Shown in pieces: positions 6,626 through 16,025 of a stretch of 64,000 nucleotides of DNA. The notes below the pieces were generated by a model. That model saw nothing but the letters and a program-made list of their open reading frames with translations. It was not told the origin of the DNA and ran no database searches. Position 1 is the stretch's first letter. Every line of letters begins with the position of its first letter. Source of the stretch: Sphingomonas zeae (GTDB lineage: Bacteria > Pseudomonadota > Alphaproteobacteria > Sphingomonadales > Sphingomonadaceae); the NCBI RefSeq assembly GCF_014197135.1, contig NZ_JACIFA010000008.1, positions 62,001-126,000 on the forward strand. The letters run 5' to 3'. The translations under genes were made by a program, and so were the position numbers.

Positions 6626-9600
6626 ATGTCCGACTTCGCCGAACTGGTCGCGGCGACGCATTATTCCTTCCTTGACGGGGCCAGTCCGGCCGAGGAAATG
6701 GTCGCGAAAGCCTATGCGTTGGGCCTCAAGGGCATCGGCATTGCCGACCGCAACACCGTCGCAGGGGTGGTGCGGGCGCTCAAGGCGTGGCGAAAGGCTT
6801 GTGCCTCGGCCAAAGAGATTGGCGCGCCGTCACCGCCGACCCTGGTCGTCGGCGCGCGACTGGTCTTCGCTGATGGCACGCCGGACATCGTGGCCTATCC
6901 GATCGACCGCACCAGCTGGGGGCGGCTGACCCGCTTGCTGACGCTGGGCAACAAGCGCGCAAGGAAGGGCGGCTGCATCCTGGGGCTGGGCGACCTGACC
7001 CGCCATGCCGAGGGGTTGTTGCTGATCGCGATGCCCGAATCGTCCGCGCGGCCCTGCGAGCCGATGGCGGACGCCATGCTGCCCCCCAAGCGGGCCGATC
7101 CGGGGCTGGCGGCGATGCTCGACCGGCTGGTGGCCATGGCACCGGGGCGGGTCTGGCTCGGCGTGACGATGCCGCGATCGGGGGCGGATCGGCGGCGGCT
7201 GGCGGCGCATGCCTCGCTGGCCGAGGCGCGGGGCGTGCCCCTGCTCGCGACGACCGATGCGTTGTTCGCGACGCCCGCCGAACGTCCGGTACAGGATATA
7301 CTGACCTGTATCCGCGAAGGGCTGACCATCCGCACCGGCGGACGACGGCTGGCCGCCAATGCCGAGCGGCATCTGAAACCGGCGCCCGAGATGGCGCGGC
7401 TGTTCGCCGACCGACCCGGCGCGGTGGCGGAGAGTGTCGCGATTCTGGAGCGCATCAGCTTCCGGTTGGAGCACATCTCCTACCAATATCCCGACGAGCC
7501 GATCCCGCAGGGCTGGAACGCACAGGACTGGCTGGAGGAACTGGTCCGACGCGAAGCGGCGAAGCGCTATCCAGACGGCGTGCCTGCCAAGCTGCGTGCC
7601 CTGCTGGACGAAGAACTCGCGCTTATCCGCCGGTGTGGATACGCCCATTATTTCCTGACCGTGCACGACATCGTCTGTTTCGCGCGGACGCAGGAGCCGC
7701 CCATCCTGTGCCAGGGGCGCGGGTCGGCGGCCAATTCGGCGGTGTGCTGGGTGCTGGGTGTCACCTCGGTCGATCCGGTTCGATACGACCTGCTCTTCTC
7801 GCGCTTCGTATCGGAGGAACGGCGCGAGCCGCCCGATATCGACATCGACTTCGAGCATGAGCGGCGCGAGGAGGTGATCCAGTATATCTATGAGCGCTAT
7901 GGCCGCCACCGCGCCGCCATCGCCGCAACGGTCATCCATTACCGCCCGCGCAGCACGGTGCGCGAGGTCGGCCGCGCGCTGGGCTTGAGCGAAGATGTGA
8001 CGCAAAGGCTGACCAGCACCGTCTGGGGCAGCTTTTCCAAACAGTTCGAGGAGAAGCGTTTCCACGAAACCGGCTTCTCCCCCGACAATCCCGAGATCGC
8101 GCGGCTGCGCACGCTGGTCGACCGGCTGCTCGGTGCCCCGCGCCATTTGTCGCAGCATGTCGGCGGCTTCGTGCTGACACAAGGTCGGCTCGACGAGACG
8201 GTGCCGATCCATAACGGCGCGATGGAGGGGCGGACCTTCATCGAATGGGACAAGGATGACATCGACGAGCTGAAGATCATGAAGGTCGACATCCTCGCGC
8301 TCGGTATGCTGACCTGCATCCGCAAGGCGTTCGACCTGATGGAGGCGAATGGGCTGGACCGCCCCGATCTCGACACGCTGGCGCAGGACGAGGACGACCG
8401 CGTCTATGAGATGCTGCAAAAGGGCGACAGCATCGGCGTGTTCCAGGTGGAGAGCCGGGCGCAGATCAACATGCTGCCGCGTCTGAAGCCCAGCGAGTTC
8501 TACGATCTGGTCGTGCAGGTCGCGATCGTCCGGCCGGGGCCGATCGAGGGCGATATGGTCCACCCCTATCTGCGGCGGCGCGCGAAAAAGGAGGTGGTGA
8601 CCTATCCCTCGCCTCATCCCGATCATGGTCCGGCCGACGAGCTGAAGACGCTGCTCGGCAAGACTTACGGCGTGCCGCTGTTCCAGGAACAGGCGATGAA
8701 GCTGGCCATTACCGCCGCCAAATTCACCCCTGACGAGGCCAACCAGCTGCGTCGCGCCATGGCGACGTTCCGCAAGGTCGGGGGGATGGACAATTTCCAG
8801 CAGAAGATGGTCGGCGGGATGGTCCGGCGCGGCTACGAACCCGAGTTCGCCGAGCGCTGCTTCAAACAGATCGAGGGGTTCGGCTCCTATGGCTTTCCCG
8901 AAAGCCATGCGCTGTCCTTTGCGCGGCTGGTCTATGTCTCGGCCTGGCTCAAATGCCATCAGCCCGCGATCTTCACCTGCGCGCTGCTCAACGCCCAGCC
9001 AATGGGCTTCTACGCGCCGGCCCAGCTGGTCCGTGATGCGCGCGAGAATGGCGGGGTCGAGGTGCGGCCGGTCGATGTAAATTTCAGCGGCTGGGACAAT
9101 CGGCTGGAGCGGCGCGCGGACGGCATGTTCGCGCTGCGGCTGGGCTTTCGCCAGATCGACGGGTTTCGCGAGACATGGGGCAACGACATCGCGACTCACG
9201 CCCCCTATGAGACGATCGAGGCGGCCGCGATCCGTGCGAAACTCCCCCGCCGCGCGCTCGATCTGCTGGCGCAGGCGGATGCCTATCGTTCGCTCGGGCG
9301 CGGGCGGCGCGAGGGGCAGTGGGAGGCGCGGCGGATGAAATCGGCGCAATTGCCGCTGTTCGCCGCGATGCAGGCGCCTGAAATGGCCGTCGAGCCCGAT
9401 GTCACGCTGCCGCCCATGCCGCTGTCCGAACAGGTCAGTGCCGATTACCGGGCGACGCGGCTGTCGCTGAAGGGCCATCCGATGGCGTTTCTGCGCCGCG
9501 AGCTGGCGGGCGAGGGCATATTATCCGCCGCCGATCTTCATCACCTGGCCGATGGGCGGCGCGCCAAGGTGGCGGGCGTGGTGCTGGTCCGCCAGCGGCC

Positions 9601-9925
9601 GGGCAAGGGCAATGCGATCTTCGTCACGATCGAGGACGAGACGGGGATCGTCAACGCGCTGATATGGGCACGCGATTTCGAGGAGAACCGGCGCGCGGTG
9701 ATGGCGTCGCGGCTGATGCTGATCCACGGCGTCGTCCAGCGCAGTGAAGAAGGCGTCGTCCATCTGATGACCGCAGGGGTCGAGGATCGCAGCGCGATGC
9801 TGGCCCGGCTGGAGGACGGGCCGGGCGTCGCCACCCGATCGCACGATCCGCGTGGACGCACCGCCTCACGCGGCGTCCATCCTCGCGATGTCCGCCTGCT
9901 CCCCCGCTCGCGCGATTTTCACTGA
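6626..9925 (+). CDS. dnaE2: Error-prone DNA polymerase DnaE2
   Basis: 1099 aa, normal for the family. DnaE2 is a C-family polymerase used for damage-induced mutagenesis with ImuA and ImuB. In order: an N-terminal PHP domain (FAELVAATHYSFLDGAS, IADRNTVAG), the polymerase core with the catalytic PPDIDIDF motif near residues 401-408, the VHDIVCFAR and GRGSAANSAVC segments, a tandem HhH region, and a C-terminal OB fold (AKVAGVVLVRQRPGKGNAIFVTIEDE-like). It begins 2 bp after a family A repeat that supplies its ribosome binding site. No separate LexA box was seen before it, so it probably depends on the imuA promoter. Confidence 0.96.
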   Translation: MSDFAELVAATHYSFLDGASPAEEMVAKAYALGLKGIGIADRNTVAGVVRALKAWRKACASAKEIGAPSPPTLVVGARLVFADGTPDIVAYPIDRTSWGRLTRLLTLGNKRARKGGCILGLGDLTRHAEGLLLIAMPESSARPCEPMADAMLPPKRADPGLAAMLDRLVAMAPGRVWLGVTMPRSGADRRRLAAHASLAEARGVPLLATTDALFATPAERPVQDILTCIREGLTIRTGGRRLAANAERHLKPAPEMARLFADRPGAVAESVAILERISFRLEHISYQYPDEPIPQGWNAQDWLEELVRREAAKRYPDGVPAKLRALLDEELALIRRCGYAHYFLTVHDIVCFARTQEPPILCQGRGSAANSAVCWVLGVTSVDPVRYDLLFSRFVSEERREPPDIDIDFEHERREEVIQYIYERYGRHRAAIAATVIHYRPRSTVREVGRALGLSEDVTQRLTSTVWGSFSKQFEEKRFHETGFSPDNPEIARLRTLVDRLLGAPRHLSQHVGGFVLTQGRLDETVPIHNGAMEGRTFIEWDKDDIDELKIMKVDILALGMLTCIRKAFDLMEANGLDRPDLDTLAQDEDDRVYEMLQKGDSIGVFQVESRAQINMLPRLKPSEFYDLVVQVAIVRPGPIEGDMVHPYLRRRAKKEVVTYPSPHPDHGPADELKTLLGKTYGVPLFQEQAMKLAITAAKFTPDEANQLRRAMATFRKVGGMDNFQQKMVGGMVRRGYEPEFAERCFKQIEGFGSYGFPESHALSFARLVYVSAWLKCHQPAIFTCALLNAQPMGFYAPAQLVRDARENGGVEVRPVDVNFSGWDNRLERRADGMFALRLGFRQIDGFRETWGNDIATHAPYETIEAAAIRAKLPRRALDLLAQADAYRSLGRGRREGQWEARRMKSAQLPLFAAMQAPEMAVEPDVTLPPMPLSEQVSADYRATRLSLKGHPMAFLRRELAGEGILSAADLHHLADGRRAKVAGVVLVRQRPGKGNAIFVTIEDETGIVNALIWARDFEENRRAVMASRLMLIHGVVQRSEEGVVHLMTAGVEDRSAMLARLEDGPGVATRSHDPRGRTASRGVHPRDVRLLPRSRDFH

Positions 9926-10000
9926 CGCTTGGTCGAATTATACGATCGGCCCATGCCCAAGGGCTTGTGCGCACCCCCCACCATGCCATATTTTATCACT

Positions 10001-10384
10001 ATGGCCCACAACAGCGATAACCTCACCCATCCTCTGGGGATGGCCGGCAATGGGCCAGGTCAGGGTCCCGATCATGGCGACGATGGGGGCAATGGCCTGG
10101 GCGTCGCGACCCGCACGCGCACGCGCACCAAACAGCCCACGCCATACCGAGTGCTGATGCTCAACGACGATTACACGCCGATGGAGTTCGTCGTGCTGTG
10201 CCTGCAGCGTTTCTTTCGCATGAGCATGGACGATGCGACCCGCGTGATGCTGCACGTCCATCAGCGCGGTGTAGGGGTCTGCGGCATCTTCTCCTATGAG
10301 GTGGCCGAGACCAAGGTGGCCCAAGTGATCGATTTCGCCCGTGCCAACCAGCACCCGCTGCAATGCACGTTGGAAAAGGCGTAA
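10001..10384 (+). CDS. clpS: ATP-dependent Clp protease adaptor ClpS
   Basis: 127 aa from the ATG at 10001. ClpS binds N-degron substrates and delivers them to ClpAP. The C-terminal ~90 residues carry the family fold: [17 protein letters not shown] (substrate-pocket Asn-Asp-Asp and Met), [23 protein letters not shown] and [10 protein letters not shown]. The N-terminal ~40 residues are Gly/Asp-rich and then basic (TRTRTRTKQ), as expected for the flexible tail. Start choice is uncertain: in-frame ATGs exist at 9929, 9953 and 9983, and none has a strong Shine-Dalgarno. clpA is not in the window. Confidence 0.92.
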   Translation: MAHNSDNLTHPLGMAGNGPGQGPDHGDDGGNGLGVATRTRTRTKQPTPYRVLMLNDDYTPMEFVVLCLQRFFRMSMDDATRVMLHVHQRGVGVCGIFSYEVAETKVAQVIDFARANQHPLQCTLEKA

Positions 10385-10395
10385 CCAGCATCGAT

Positions 10396-10417
10396 CCTCC
10401 CCATTAAGATGGGGAGG
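10396..10417. terminator. Hairpin after clpS (family A end fragment)
   Basis: A 9-bp perfect stem CCTCCCCAT / ATGGGGAGG with a 4-nt loop, 12 bp after the clpS stop. It equals the terminal arm of the family A repeats without the interior. There is no T tract, so termination is only inferred from position. Confidence 0.4.
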
Positions 10418-10551
10418 TCGTCGGCCTGACGGAGCGCGCATAGCGCCAGCGATGCGCGGTGATGTGAACTGGCATGGGCCGCGTGCCCACCCGTTCCTTC
10501 AGGGCGGAGCAGCATGGCGATTACAGATTGGGTGCCCTTCAACCCCGGGCG

Positions 10552-11328
10552 TCAGCGCCCCGGGGGCAGCCAGCTGAGGTCCAGCCCCTCGAACCGGTCG
10601 ATATAACCGGCCTCACGCGCCAGTCGCGCTTGGTCGAGCAGGTAGACGCGCCCCCCCTCGCGCTTGATGAGCGCATCGTCTTCCAGCTGGCGCAGCATCC
10701 GGTTGACGTGCACCGCGGTCAAGCCGATCGCGTCGCCCATTTCCTCCTGGGTCAGGCCGAGGGCGAAGGACGTGCTCACATCCATGCCGGCGTGCCGCAT
10801 CTGGCCGCGCAGCGACAGCAGCAGCGTCGCCACCCGCACCCGCGCCGAGGTGCGGCCCAGACCTGCCAACCGGTCGGTGGTGATGACCCGCTCGACCTGA
10901 TTGAGCACGAGGATCAGGCTGAACAGCCGCGGGTGCTCGGTCGCCAGCATCGCCATCTGCCCCCGGTCGAAGGGACAGACGACCGCGTTGGACAACGCCA
11001 CCACTGTGTCGGGCGCGCGACCATAGACCAGCGCCGACAGGGCAAAGAGATCGCCGGGAAACAGAAAGCGCACGATCTGGCGACTGCCATCGTCCAGCAG
11101 CACATAGCACATCAACATGCCCTGCTGCATGACGAACAGCTCGTCACTGCGCCCCTGTTCTTCCATCAACACCGCACCGCGCCGGATCGCCTTTGGCCGA
11201 TCCTCCAGCCGTGACAAGGCATCGCGTTCGGCGGGGGTCAGCGACACCCATCTGTTCAGGCGATCAGCAAGCCCGTAATTTGACACTGACACCTCATCCC
11301 CCGAACGGAGGAATGCCTTAGCCATCAA
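10552..11328 (-). CDS. Crp/Fnr-family transcriptional regulator (first of two)
   Basis: 258 aa. An N-terminal cyclic-nucleotide-binding-like beta roll (residues ~25-140, with FVMQQGMLMCYVLLDDGSRQIVRFLFPGDLFAL) is followed by a dimerisation helix and a winged helix-turn-helix at ~192-215 (LTQEEMGDAIGLTAVHVNRML). The FNR-type N-terminal cysteine cluster is absent, so an iron-sulfur oxygen sensor is unlikely. The recognition helix LTAVHVNR lacks the E-x-x-S-R of FNR and is shared with the Crp protein at 14720. The gene is divergent from murA. Ligand and targets are unknown. Confidence 0.88.
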   Translation of the reverse strand: MMAKAFLRSGDEVSVSNYGLADRLNRWVSLTPAERDALSRLEDRPKAIRRGAVLMEEQGRSDELFVMQQGMLMCYVLLDDGSRQIVRFLFPGDLFALSALVYGRAPDTVVALSNAVVCPFDRGQMAMLATEHPRLFSLILVLNQVERVITTDRLAGLGRTSARVRVATLLLSLRGQMRHAGMDVSTSFALGLTQEEMGDAIGLTAVHVNRMLRQLEDDALIKREGGRVYLLDQARLAREAGYIDRFEGLDLSWLPPGR

Positions 11329-11449
11329 GGACGTAGCGACGCATTAATATCGATCAACTGGCCCTTTTCTTGCTTTTCAACGGGTTTCGGCGGGAGAGAC
11401 GGGTGCGACCCTTGGCGATGTCCCGCTGGTCCGCTAGGAGGACGGGTCT

Positions 11450-12730
11450 ATGGACCGTATCCTTATTCGCGGCGGCAACCGGCTGTCGGGCCGCCTGAAA
11501 ATCTCGGGCGCGAAGAATGCCGCGCTCACCCTGATGCCCTGCGCGATCCTGACCGATGAGCCGGTCACGCTGCGCAACCTGCCGCGCCTGGCCGATGTCG
11601 ACGGGTTCGGCCATCTGCTCAACCAGATCGGCGCGTCGACGCGGGTCGAGGGCACGCGACCGGAGGATTTCGGCCGGGTCATGACGATCCGGGCGGGCCA
11701 GCTCTTCTCGACCGAGGCGCCCTATGACATCGTGCGCAAGATGCGTGCGTCGATCCTGGTGCTCGGCCCCATCCTTGCGCGGGCAGGCGAGGCGCGGGTG
11801 TCGCTGCCCGGCGGCTGCGCGATCGGCAACCGCCCGATCGACCTGCACCTGAAGGCGCTCGAAGCCATTGGCGCGGAGATCGAGCTGACCGCCGGTTACG
11901 TCAAGGCCAGCGCCCCGGGCGGGCGCCTGTCGGGCGGACGCTACACCTTCCCGGTGGTGTCGGTCGGCGCGACCGAGAATGCCTTGATGGCCGCCGTGAC
12001 GGCCAAGGGTACCTCGGTGCTGGGCAATGCGGCGCGCGAGCCCGAGATCGTCGACCTGTGCCGCCTGCTGATTGCGATGGGCGCGCGGATCGACGGCGTC
12101 GGCACCGAGACGCTGACCATCGAAGGTGTCGACCGGCTGCACGGCGCAACCTATTCGGTGATGCCCGACCGGATCGAGGCGGGCAGCTATGCCTGTGCCG
12201 CTGCGATCACCGGCGGCGACCTCGAGCTGGTCGGCGCCTCCGCCGAGGATATGCGCGCGACGCTCGCCGCGCTGACCGAGGCCGGCGTCACCGTCGAGGA
12301 GAAGCGCGATTCGATCCGCATCACCGCGCATGGCCCGCTCCAGCCGCTGACCCTGTCGACCGCGCCCTATCCGGGCTTCGCCACCGACATGCAGGCGCAG
12401 TTCATGGCGATGCTGTGCATGGCGCAGGGCACCAGCACGCTGACCGAGACGATCTTCGAAAACCGCTACATGCATGTGCCCGAGCTGGCGCGGATGGGCG
12501 CGGATATCCAGGTGCATGGTCGCACCGCGATGGTGAAGGGTGTCGAGAAGCTCACCGGCGCGCCGGTGATGGCGACCGATCTGCGCGCCTCGATGAGCCT
12601 GATCCTGGCGGGTCTGGCGGCGGAGGGCGAAACCTCGGTGAGCCGCGTGTACCATTTGGATCGCGGTTACGAGCGGTTGGAAGAGAAGCTGTCGGCGGTC
12701 GGTGCGGACATCGAGCGCGTCGGCGACTGA
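11450..12730 (+). CDS. murA: UDP-N-acetylglucosamine 1-carboxyvinyltransferase MurA
   Basis: 426 aa, standard length. MurA transfers enolpyruvate from PEP to UDP-GlcNAc, the first committed step of peptidoglycan synthesis, in the cytoplasm. The SGAKNAAL motif (residues 19-26, with the conserved Lys22) and the catalytic-loop [15 protein letters not shown] with Cys123 (equivalent to E. coli Cys115) are present; that Cys is the fosfomycin target. The C-terminal [17 protein letters not shown] also matches. The start has a good Shine-Dalgarno (TAGGAGGA, 9 bp upstream). Confidence 0.97.
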   Translation: MDRILIRGGNRLSGRLKISGAKNAALTLMPCAILTDEPVTLRNLPRLADVDGFGHLLNQIGASTRVEGTRPEDFGRVMTIRAGQLFSTEAPYDIVRKMRASILVLGPILARAGEARVSLPGGCAIGNRPIDLHLKALEAIGAEIELTAGYVKASAPGGRLSGGRYTFPVVSVGATENALMAAVTAKGTSVLGNAAREPEIVDLCRLLIAMGARIDGVGTETLTIEGVDRLHGATYSVMPDRIEAGSYACAAAITGGDLELVGASAEDMRATLAALTEAGVTVEEKRDSIRITAHGPLQPLTLSTAPYPGFATDMQAQFMAMLCMAQGTSTLTETIFENRYMHVPELARMGADIQVHGRTAMVKGVEKLTGAPVMATDLRASMSLILAGLAAEGETSVSRVYHLDRGYERLEEKLSAVGADIERVGD

Positions 12731-12736
12731 CCTCCT

Positions 12737-12761
12737 ATTCCTCCCCTGCAAGGGGAGGAAT
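12737..12761. terminator. Bidirectional hairpin between murA and the ligase gene
   Basis: A perfect 10-bp stem ATTCCTCCCC / GGGGAGGAAT with a 5-nt loop, lying in the 39-bp gap between two converging genes. It matches the terminal arm of the family A repeats. Position suggests a shared terminator; T tracts are short. Confidence 0.5.
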
Positions 12762-12769
12762 AACGTTCC

Positions 12770-14362
12770 CTACGTCACCAACCGCTTCAACGTCTCCACG
12801 CGGTCCGCCTCGGCGGCGGGTTTGTCGGTACGGATGCGGGCGATGCGGGGGAAGCGCATCGCGACACCGGACTTGTGCCGTTTCGACTCATGGATCGAAT
12901 CGAACGCGATCTCCAGCACCAGCGTCTTTTCCACCTCGCGAACGGGTCCGAAGCGCTGGACGGTATGCGCACGCACGAAGTGGTCGAGCTGTCGCAGCTC
13001 CTCGTCGGTGATCCCCGAATAGGCCTTGCCGACCGGCAGCAACTCGCCACCCTCGGTCCAGCAGCCAAAGGTGTAATCGCTATAATAGCTCGAGCGCCGG
13101 CCATTGCCGCGCTGCGCATACATCATCACGCAATCGGCAGTCAGCGGATCGCGCTTCCATTTGTACCACAGTCCCACACGCCGGCCGCCGCTATAGGGAG
13201 AGTCACGCCGCTTGAGCATCACCCCCTCGATCGCGGCGTCGCGGGCGGTGGCACGCAGGCCTTCAAGGGCCGTGAAATCCTCCGCCTCGATCACCGCGCT
13301 GACGTCGAAGCGGTCGGGATCGAGCTTGGCGGCAAACGCCTCCAGCCGCCGCCGCCGCTCCGTCCAGGGGAGGGCGCGGACATCCTCGGTCCCGTCGACC
13401 AATATGTCGTAGAGCCGGACGAAGGCCGGATAGTCGGCCAGCATCTTTGCCGACACCGTCTTGCGGCCCAGCCGCTGTTGCAACGCGTTGAAGCTGGCGG
13501 CCCCCCCGCCATCCTCCAGCGTGCCGCCCTGATGCTCGCCCTTGACCAGCAACTCGCCGTCCACCGCGCCGATCGCATCGAAGGCGCTCGCCACATCGGG
13601 AAAGGCATGGGTCACATCGTCGCCCGTCCGGCTGTAAAGCCGCGTCTGCCCCGCGACATGGACGATCTGCACCCGGATGCCGTCCCATTTCCATTCGGCG
13701 GCATAATCGGCCAGGTTGACGCGAAGATCCTCCAGCGGATGCGCCAGCATGAAGGGGCGAAAGACGGGCACGTCGGCGGGCGTGGGCTGCGCACCCTTGC
13801 CCTCGCCCCAGGCGAAGAGTTCGGCATAGGGTGGCGACAGGCCGTGCCAGACTTCTTCCACCGCCTCGACATCCAGCCCGAAAGCTTCCGCGAAGGCGGT
13901 TTTGGCCAGCCGCGCCGACAGGCCGATGCGAAGGCCGCCGGTCGCCATCTTCAAAAGCGCGAACCGCTCCTCGGCCGTCAGCCGGTCGAGCATATCGGCC
14001 AGGACGGCGGGCGCGTCCGAGCGCGACAGATGCCGCAACCGCTCGACCACCGCGCCGACCGAGAGGGGTTGGGGGTCGAGCGGCCGGTCGGGCGCGGGCC
14101 AGAGCAGCGCGACCGTCTCGGCCGTGTCGCCGACATAGTCGCGGCTCATCCGGAACAGGACGGGATCGACCCGCTGTTCGATCAACGCGCGGATCAGCGC
14201 GGGCTTGACGCCGGGCAGGTCGAGATCGCCCGTCAACGCGGCCATTGCCCAACCCCGGTCGGGGTCGGGCGTGGCGGCGAGGTAATCGGCGACCAGTTTC
14301 AGCTTGGCATTGCGCGACCGCGTGTAGATCAGCGCGTCGAGCAAGCCCGCAAAGTCGCGCAC
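12770..14362 (-). CDS. ATP-dependent DNA ligase (LigB/LigC type)
   Basis: 530 aa. An N-terminal DNA-binding domain (~1-200) is followed by the nucleotidyltransferase domain with motif I EWKWDGIR (adenylated Lys225), motif III-like AVDGELLVKG and motif IV EGVMLKRRDSPY, then the OB domain ending in FPRIARIRTDKPAAEAD. This is the ligase of the bacterial 'ligase-associated DNA damage response' group, which elsewhere is often linked with an exonuclease, an Lhr-like helicase and PdeM. Here those partners are not adjacent. The DUF1328 gene lies 7 bp upstream on the same strand and may be co-transcribed. The main replicative ligase would be NAD-dependent LigA, not in the window. Confidence 0.93.
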   Translation of the reverse strand: MRDFAGLLDALIYTRSRNAKLKLVADYLAATPDPDRGWAMAALTGDLDLPGVKPALIRALIEQRVDPVLFRMSRDYVGDTAETVALLWPAPDRPLDPQPLSVGAVVERLRHLSRSDAPAVLADMLDRLTAEERFALLKMATGGLRIGLSARLAKTAFAEAFGLDVEAVEEVWHGLSPPYAELFAWGEGKGAQPTPADVPVFRPFMLAHPLEDLRVNLADYAAEWKWDGIRVQIVHVAGQTRLYSRTGDDVTHAFPDVASAFDAIGAVDGELLVKGEHQGGTLEDGGGAASFNALQQRLGRKTVSAKMLADYPAFVRLYDILVDGTEDVRALPWTERRRRLEAFAAKLDPDRFDVSAVIEAEDFTALEGLRATARDAAIEGVMLKRRDSPYSGGRRVGLWYKWKRDPLTADCVMMYAQRGNGRRSSYYSDYTFGCWTEGGELLPVGKAYSGITDEELRQLDHFVRAHTVQRFGPVREVEKTLVLEIAFDSIHESKRHKSGVAMRFPRIARIRTDKPAAEADRVETLKRLVT

Positions 14363-14369
14363 CGGCGCG

Positions 14370-14555
14370 TCAGTCTATCGCGTTCTTCACCGACTTGCCC
14401 GCGACCAGCCCGAGCACCAGGAAGATCACGAACAGCGCGATCGCGATGAAGAACAGGATCTTGGCGATACCGACGAACGCGCCGCCGATGCCACCGAAGC
14501 CGAGGGCGCCGAGGATCAATCCGACGACAAGAAAGGTGATGGCAAGCTTGAGCAT
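14370..14555 (-). CDS. DUF1328 (YtjA-like) small membrane protein
   Basis: 61 aa with two predicted membrane segments (residues ~4-25 and ~33-53) joined by a Gly-rich turn ([19 protein letters not shown]), the DUF1328 pattern. The function of the family is unknown; it is often associated with stress or stationary phase. Only 7 bp separate its stop from the ligase start. Confidence 0.9.
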   Translation of the reverse strand: MLKLAITFLVVGLILGALGFGGIGGAFVGIAKILFFIAIALFVIFLVLGLVAGKSVKNAID

Positions 14556-14668
14556 GGGGCAATCCTCTTGACCTGATAGGGGATTAACCGGCCAGTCGGG
14601 TTGGTGTTCCAGTTACGGATGATCCCGGATAAAACGGGGGCGGCCGGGCTCCGATTTTTTGGATATTA

Positions 14669-14685
14669 TGCCAAGTCCATTGGCA
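14669..14685. promoter_or_regulatory. Candidate palindromic operator before the second crp-like gene
   Basis: TGCCAA-N5-TTGGCA, a perfect 6-bp inverted repeat centred about 43 bp upstream of the ATG at 14720. The size and symmetry fit a dimeric winged-helix regulator such as the Crp protein encoded just downstream, but binding is an inference. Confidence 0.3.
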
Positions 14686-14719
14686 AGCGCGGCAACGCCG
14701 TGGAAAGAGCGCTGTCATC

Positions 14720-15448
14720 ATGCCCTATCCGATCCATCGTTTCCAAGCCATGTGCCGCCTGACCCCCGAAGAGGAGCGGCGGTTGCTGACATTGGGCGAC
14801 GCCGAGGTTGTCCGGCGGCGCGGCGAGACCTTTCAGCACGAGGGGGATGTGCTGAGCGGATTCCACCTGCATCTGCGGGGCTGGATCAGCTCGTCGATCC
14901 TGCTGCGCAGCGGGCATCGGTTGATCCAGAAAATCCATTTGCCCGGCGATATGTTGGGCACGCCCAGCATGGTCCTGCCCAAGGCCGCCGACACACTGAC
15001 CGCCATTACCGAGGCGGTGACGGCCTTCGTGCCCTATGAACGGATCGGTCAACTCTTTACCGAGGCGCCGCGGTTGGCCGCACTGTTCACCGTGGCGGTG
15101 CAGATGGAGCGGCTGACGCTGATGGACGTGCTGGCCGTCACCCGCAACGCCTCGGCGCGCGAGCAGCTGGCGCGGCTGCTGGTCGATCTGCACGCCCGGC
15201 TCAGTCCGATCGGACTGGTTCAGGATGACAGCTTTCACCTACCGCTGACCCAGGAAGTGATGGGCGACCTGCTCGGCCTGACCGCGGTACACGTCAACCG
15301 CACCATCCGGGCTATGGAAGCGGACGGGCTGGTCTCCCGCGAGGGGCATCGGATCCGCCTGCTAAACCTGGCCGCGCTGCGCGACATCTCGCCGCTGCCA
15401 CCCCGGCGACCGCAATTCGAACCGGTCTGGCTGCCGGCTCCCCTGTGA
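14720..15448 (+). CDS. Crp/Fnr-family transcriptional regulator (second of two)
   Basis: 242 aa. An N-terminal beta-roll sensor domain (~10-125; HLPGDMLGTPSMVLPKAADT) is followed by a dimer helix and a winged HTH at ~176-200 (LTQEVMGDLLGLTAVHVNRTI). The HTH shares the LTxExMGDxxGLTAVHVNR pattern with the regulator at 10552-11328, so the two may recognise similar sites, but the sensor domains differ. There are no FNR-type cysteine ligands. It is divergent from the DUF1328-ligase operon. Ligand and regulon are unknown. Confidence 0.88.
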   Translation: MPYPIHRFQAMCRLTPEEERRLLTLGDAEVVRRRGETFQHEGDVLSGFHLHLRGWISSSILLRSGHRLIQKIHLPGDMLGTPSMVLPKAADTLTAITEAVTAFVPYERIGQLFTEAPRLAALFTVAVQMERLTLMDVLAVTRNASAREQLARLLVDLHARLSPIGLVQDDSFHLPLTQEVMGDLLGLTAVHVNRTIRAMEADGLVSREGHRIRLLNLAALRDISPLPPRRPQFEPVWLPAPL

Positions 15449-15475
15449 GATAAGCCCGTCATTGGGGGATGCGAG

Positions 15476-15503
15476 AAAGGCCCCAGCGTCGACCGGGGCC
15501 TTT
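15476..15503. terminator. Bidirectional terminator between crp-like gene and dps
   Basis: AAAGGCCCC / GGGGCCTTT, a 9-bp perfect stem flanked by A and T runs, in the gap between converging genes ending at 15448 and 15528. It should terminate in both directions. Confidence 0.8.
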
Positions 15504-15527
15504 GCTTGATCCACGATGCCGGAGCAA

Positions 15528-16025
15528 TCAGCCCTTGCGGCCCGCCTCGAACAGGAACCAGGCGCGTTCCTCGGCTTGATCGGTCCATTCGTCGACGATG
15601 CCGCTGGTGGCATTGTCCTTGGCCTCTTCCGCGGCATCCTTGACGGTGCGGAAACGCTCGACGAGCTTCAGATTGTCGTCGCGCAGTTCGATCAGCATGT
15701 CGGCGGCCGCCACGAATTCGCGGTCATTGTCGACAATGGTCTGGCGGCGCGCGATATCGCCGATCGAGCGCAGCGTGACGTTGCCCGTCTTGCGTACCCG
15801 CTCGGCAATGGCGTCGGTCACGCCCAGGATCTGCGTCGCCTGATCGTCGAGCATCAGGTGATAGTCGCGGAAATGCGGACCCGAAACGTGCCAATGGAAA
15901 TTCTTGGTCTTCAGGTAGAGCGCATAGCAATCGGCCAGCGCGCCGTTCAGCGCGTCGGCGACGCTGGCGGTCGCGTTGCGGTTGAGGTCGGTCGGCGTAT
16001 CGAGTGCCGGGTTGATATCGGACAT
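15528..16025 (-). CDS. dps: Dps DNA-binding ferritin-like protein
   Basis: 165 aa. Dps forms dodecamers that oxidise and store iron and protect DNA during starvation and oxidative stress. The ferritin-like helix bundle is clear, with the ferroxidase-centre motif KNFHWHVSGPHFRDYHLMLDD and the downstream DDQATQILGVTDAIAERVRK. The ATG at 16025 is preferred over 16031, because GGAG then sits 7 bp away rather than directly against the codon. The expected shared terminator lies at 15476. Confidence 0.93.
   Translation of the reverse strand: MSDINPALDTPTDLNRNATASVADALNGALADCYALYLKTKNFHWHVSGPHFRDYHLMLDDQATQILGVTDAIAERVRKTGNVTLRSIGDIARRQTIVDNDREFVAAADMLIELRDDNLKLVERFRTVKDAAEEAKDNATSGIVDEWTDQAEERAWFLFEAGRKG

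Noticed and set aside
6830..9478. An 882-codon open frame on the - strand opposite dnaE2
   Set aside because: Same GC shadow effect; dnaE2 carries all expected motifs and this frame carries none.
11344..11357. TTAAT-ATCG-ATCAA as an FNR box before the first Crp-like gene
   Set aside because: It matches TTGAT-N4-ATCAA with one mismatch, but the local regulators lack both the FNR cysteines and the E-x-x-S-R recognition residues, and a one-mismatch site in 64 kb is not rare enough.
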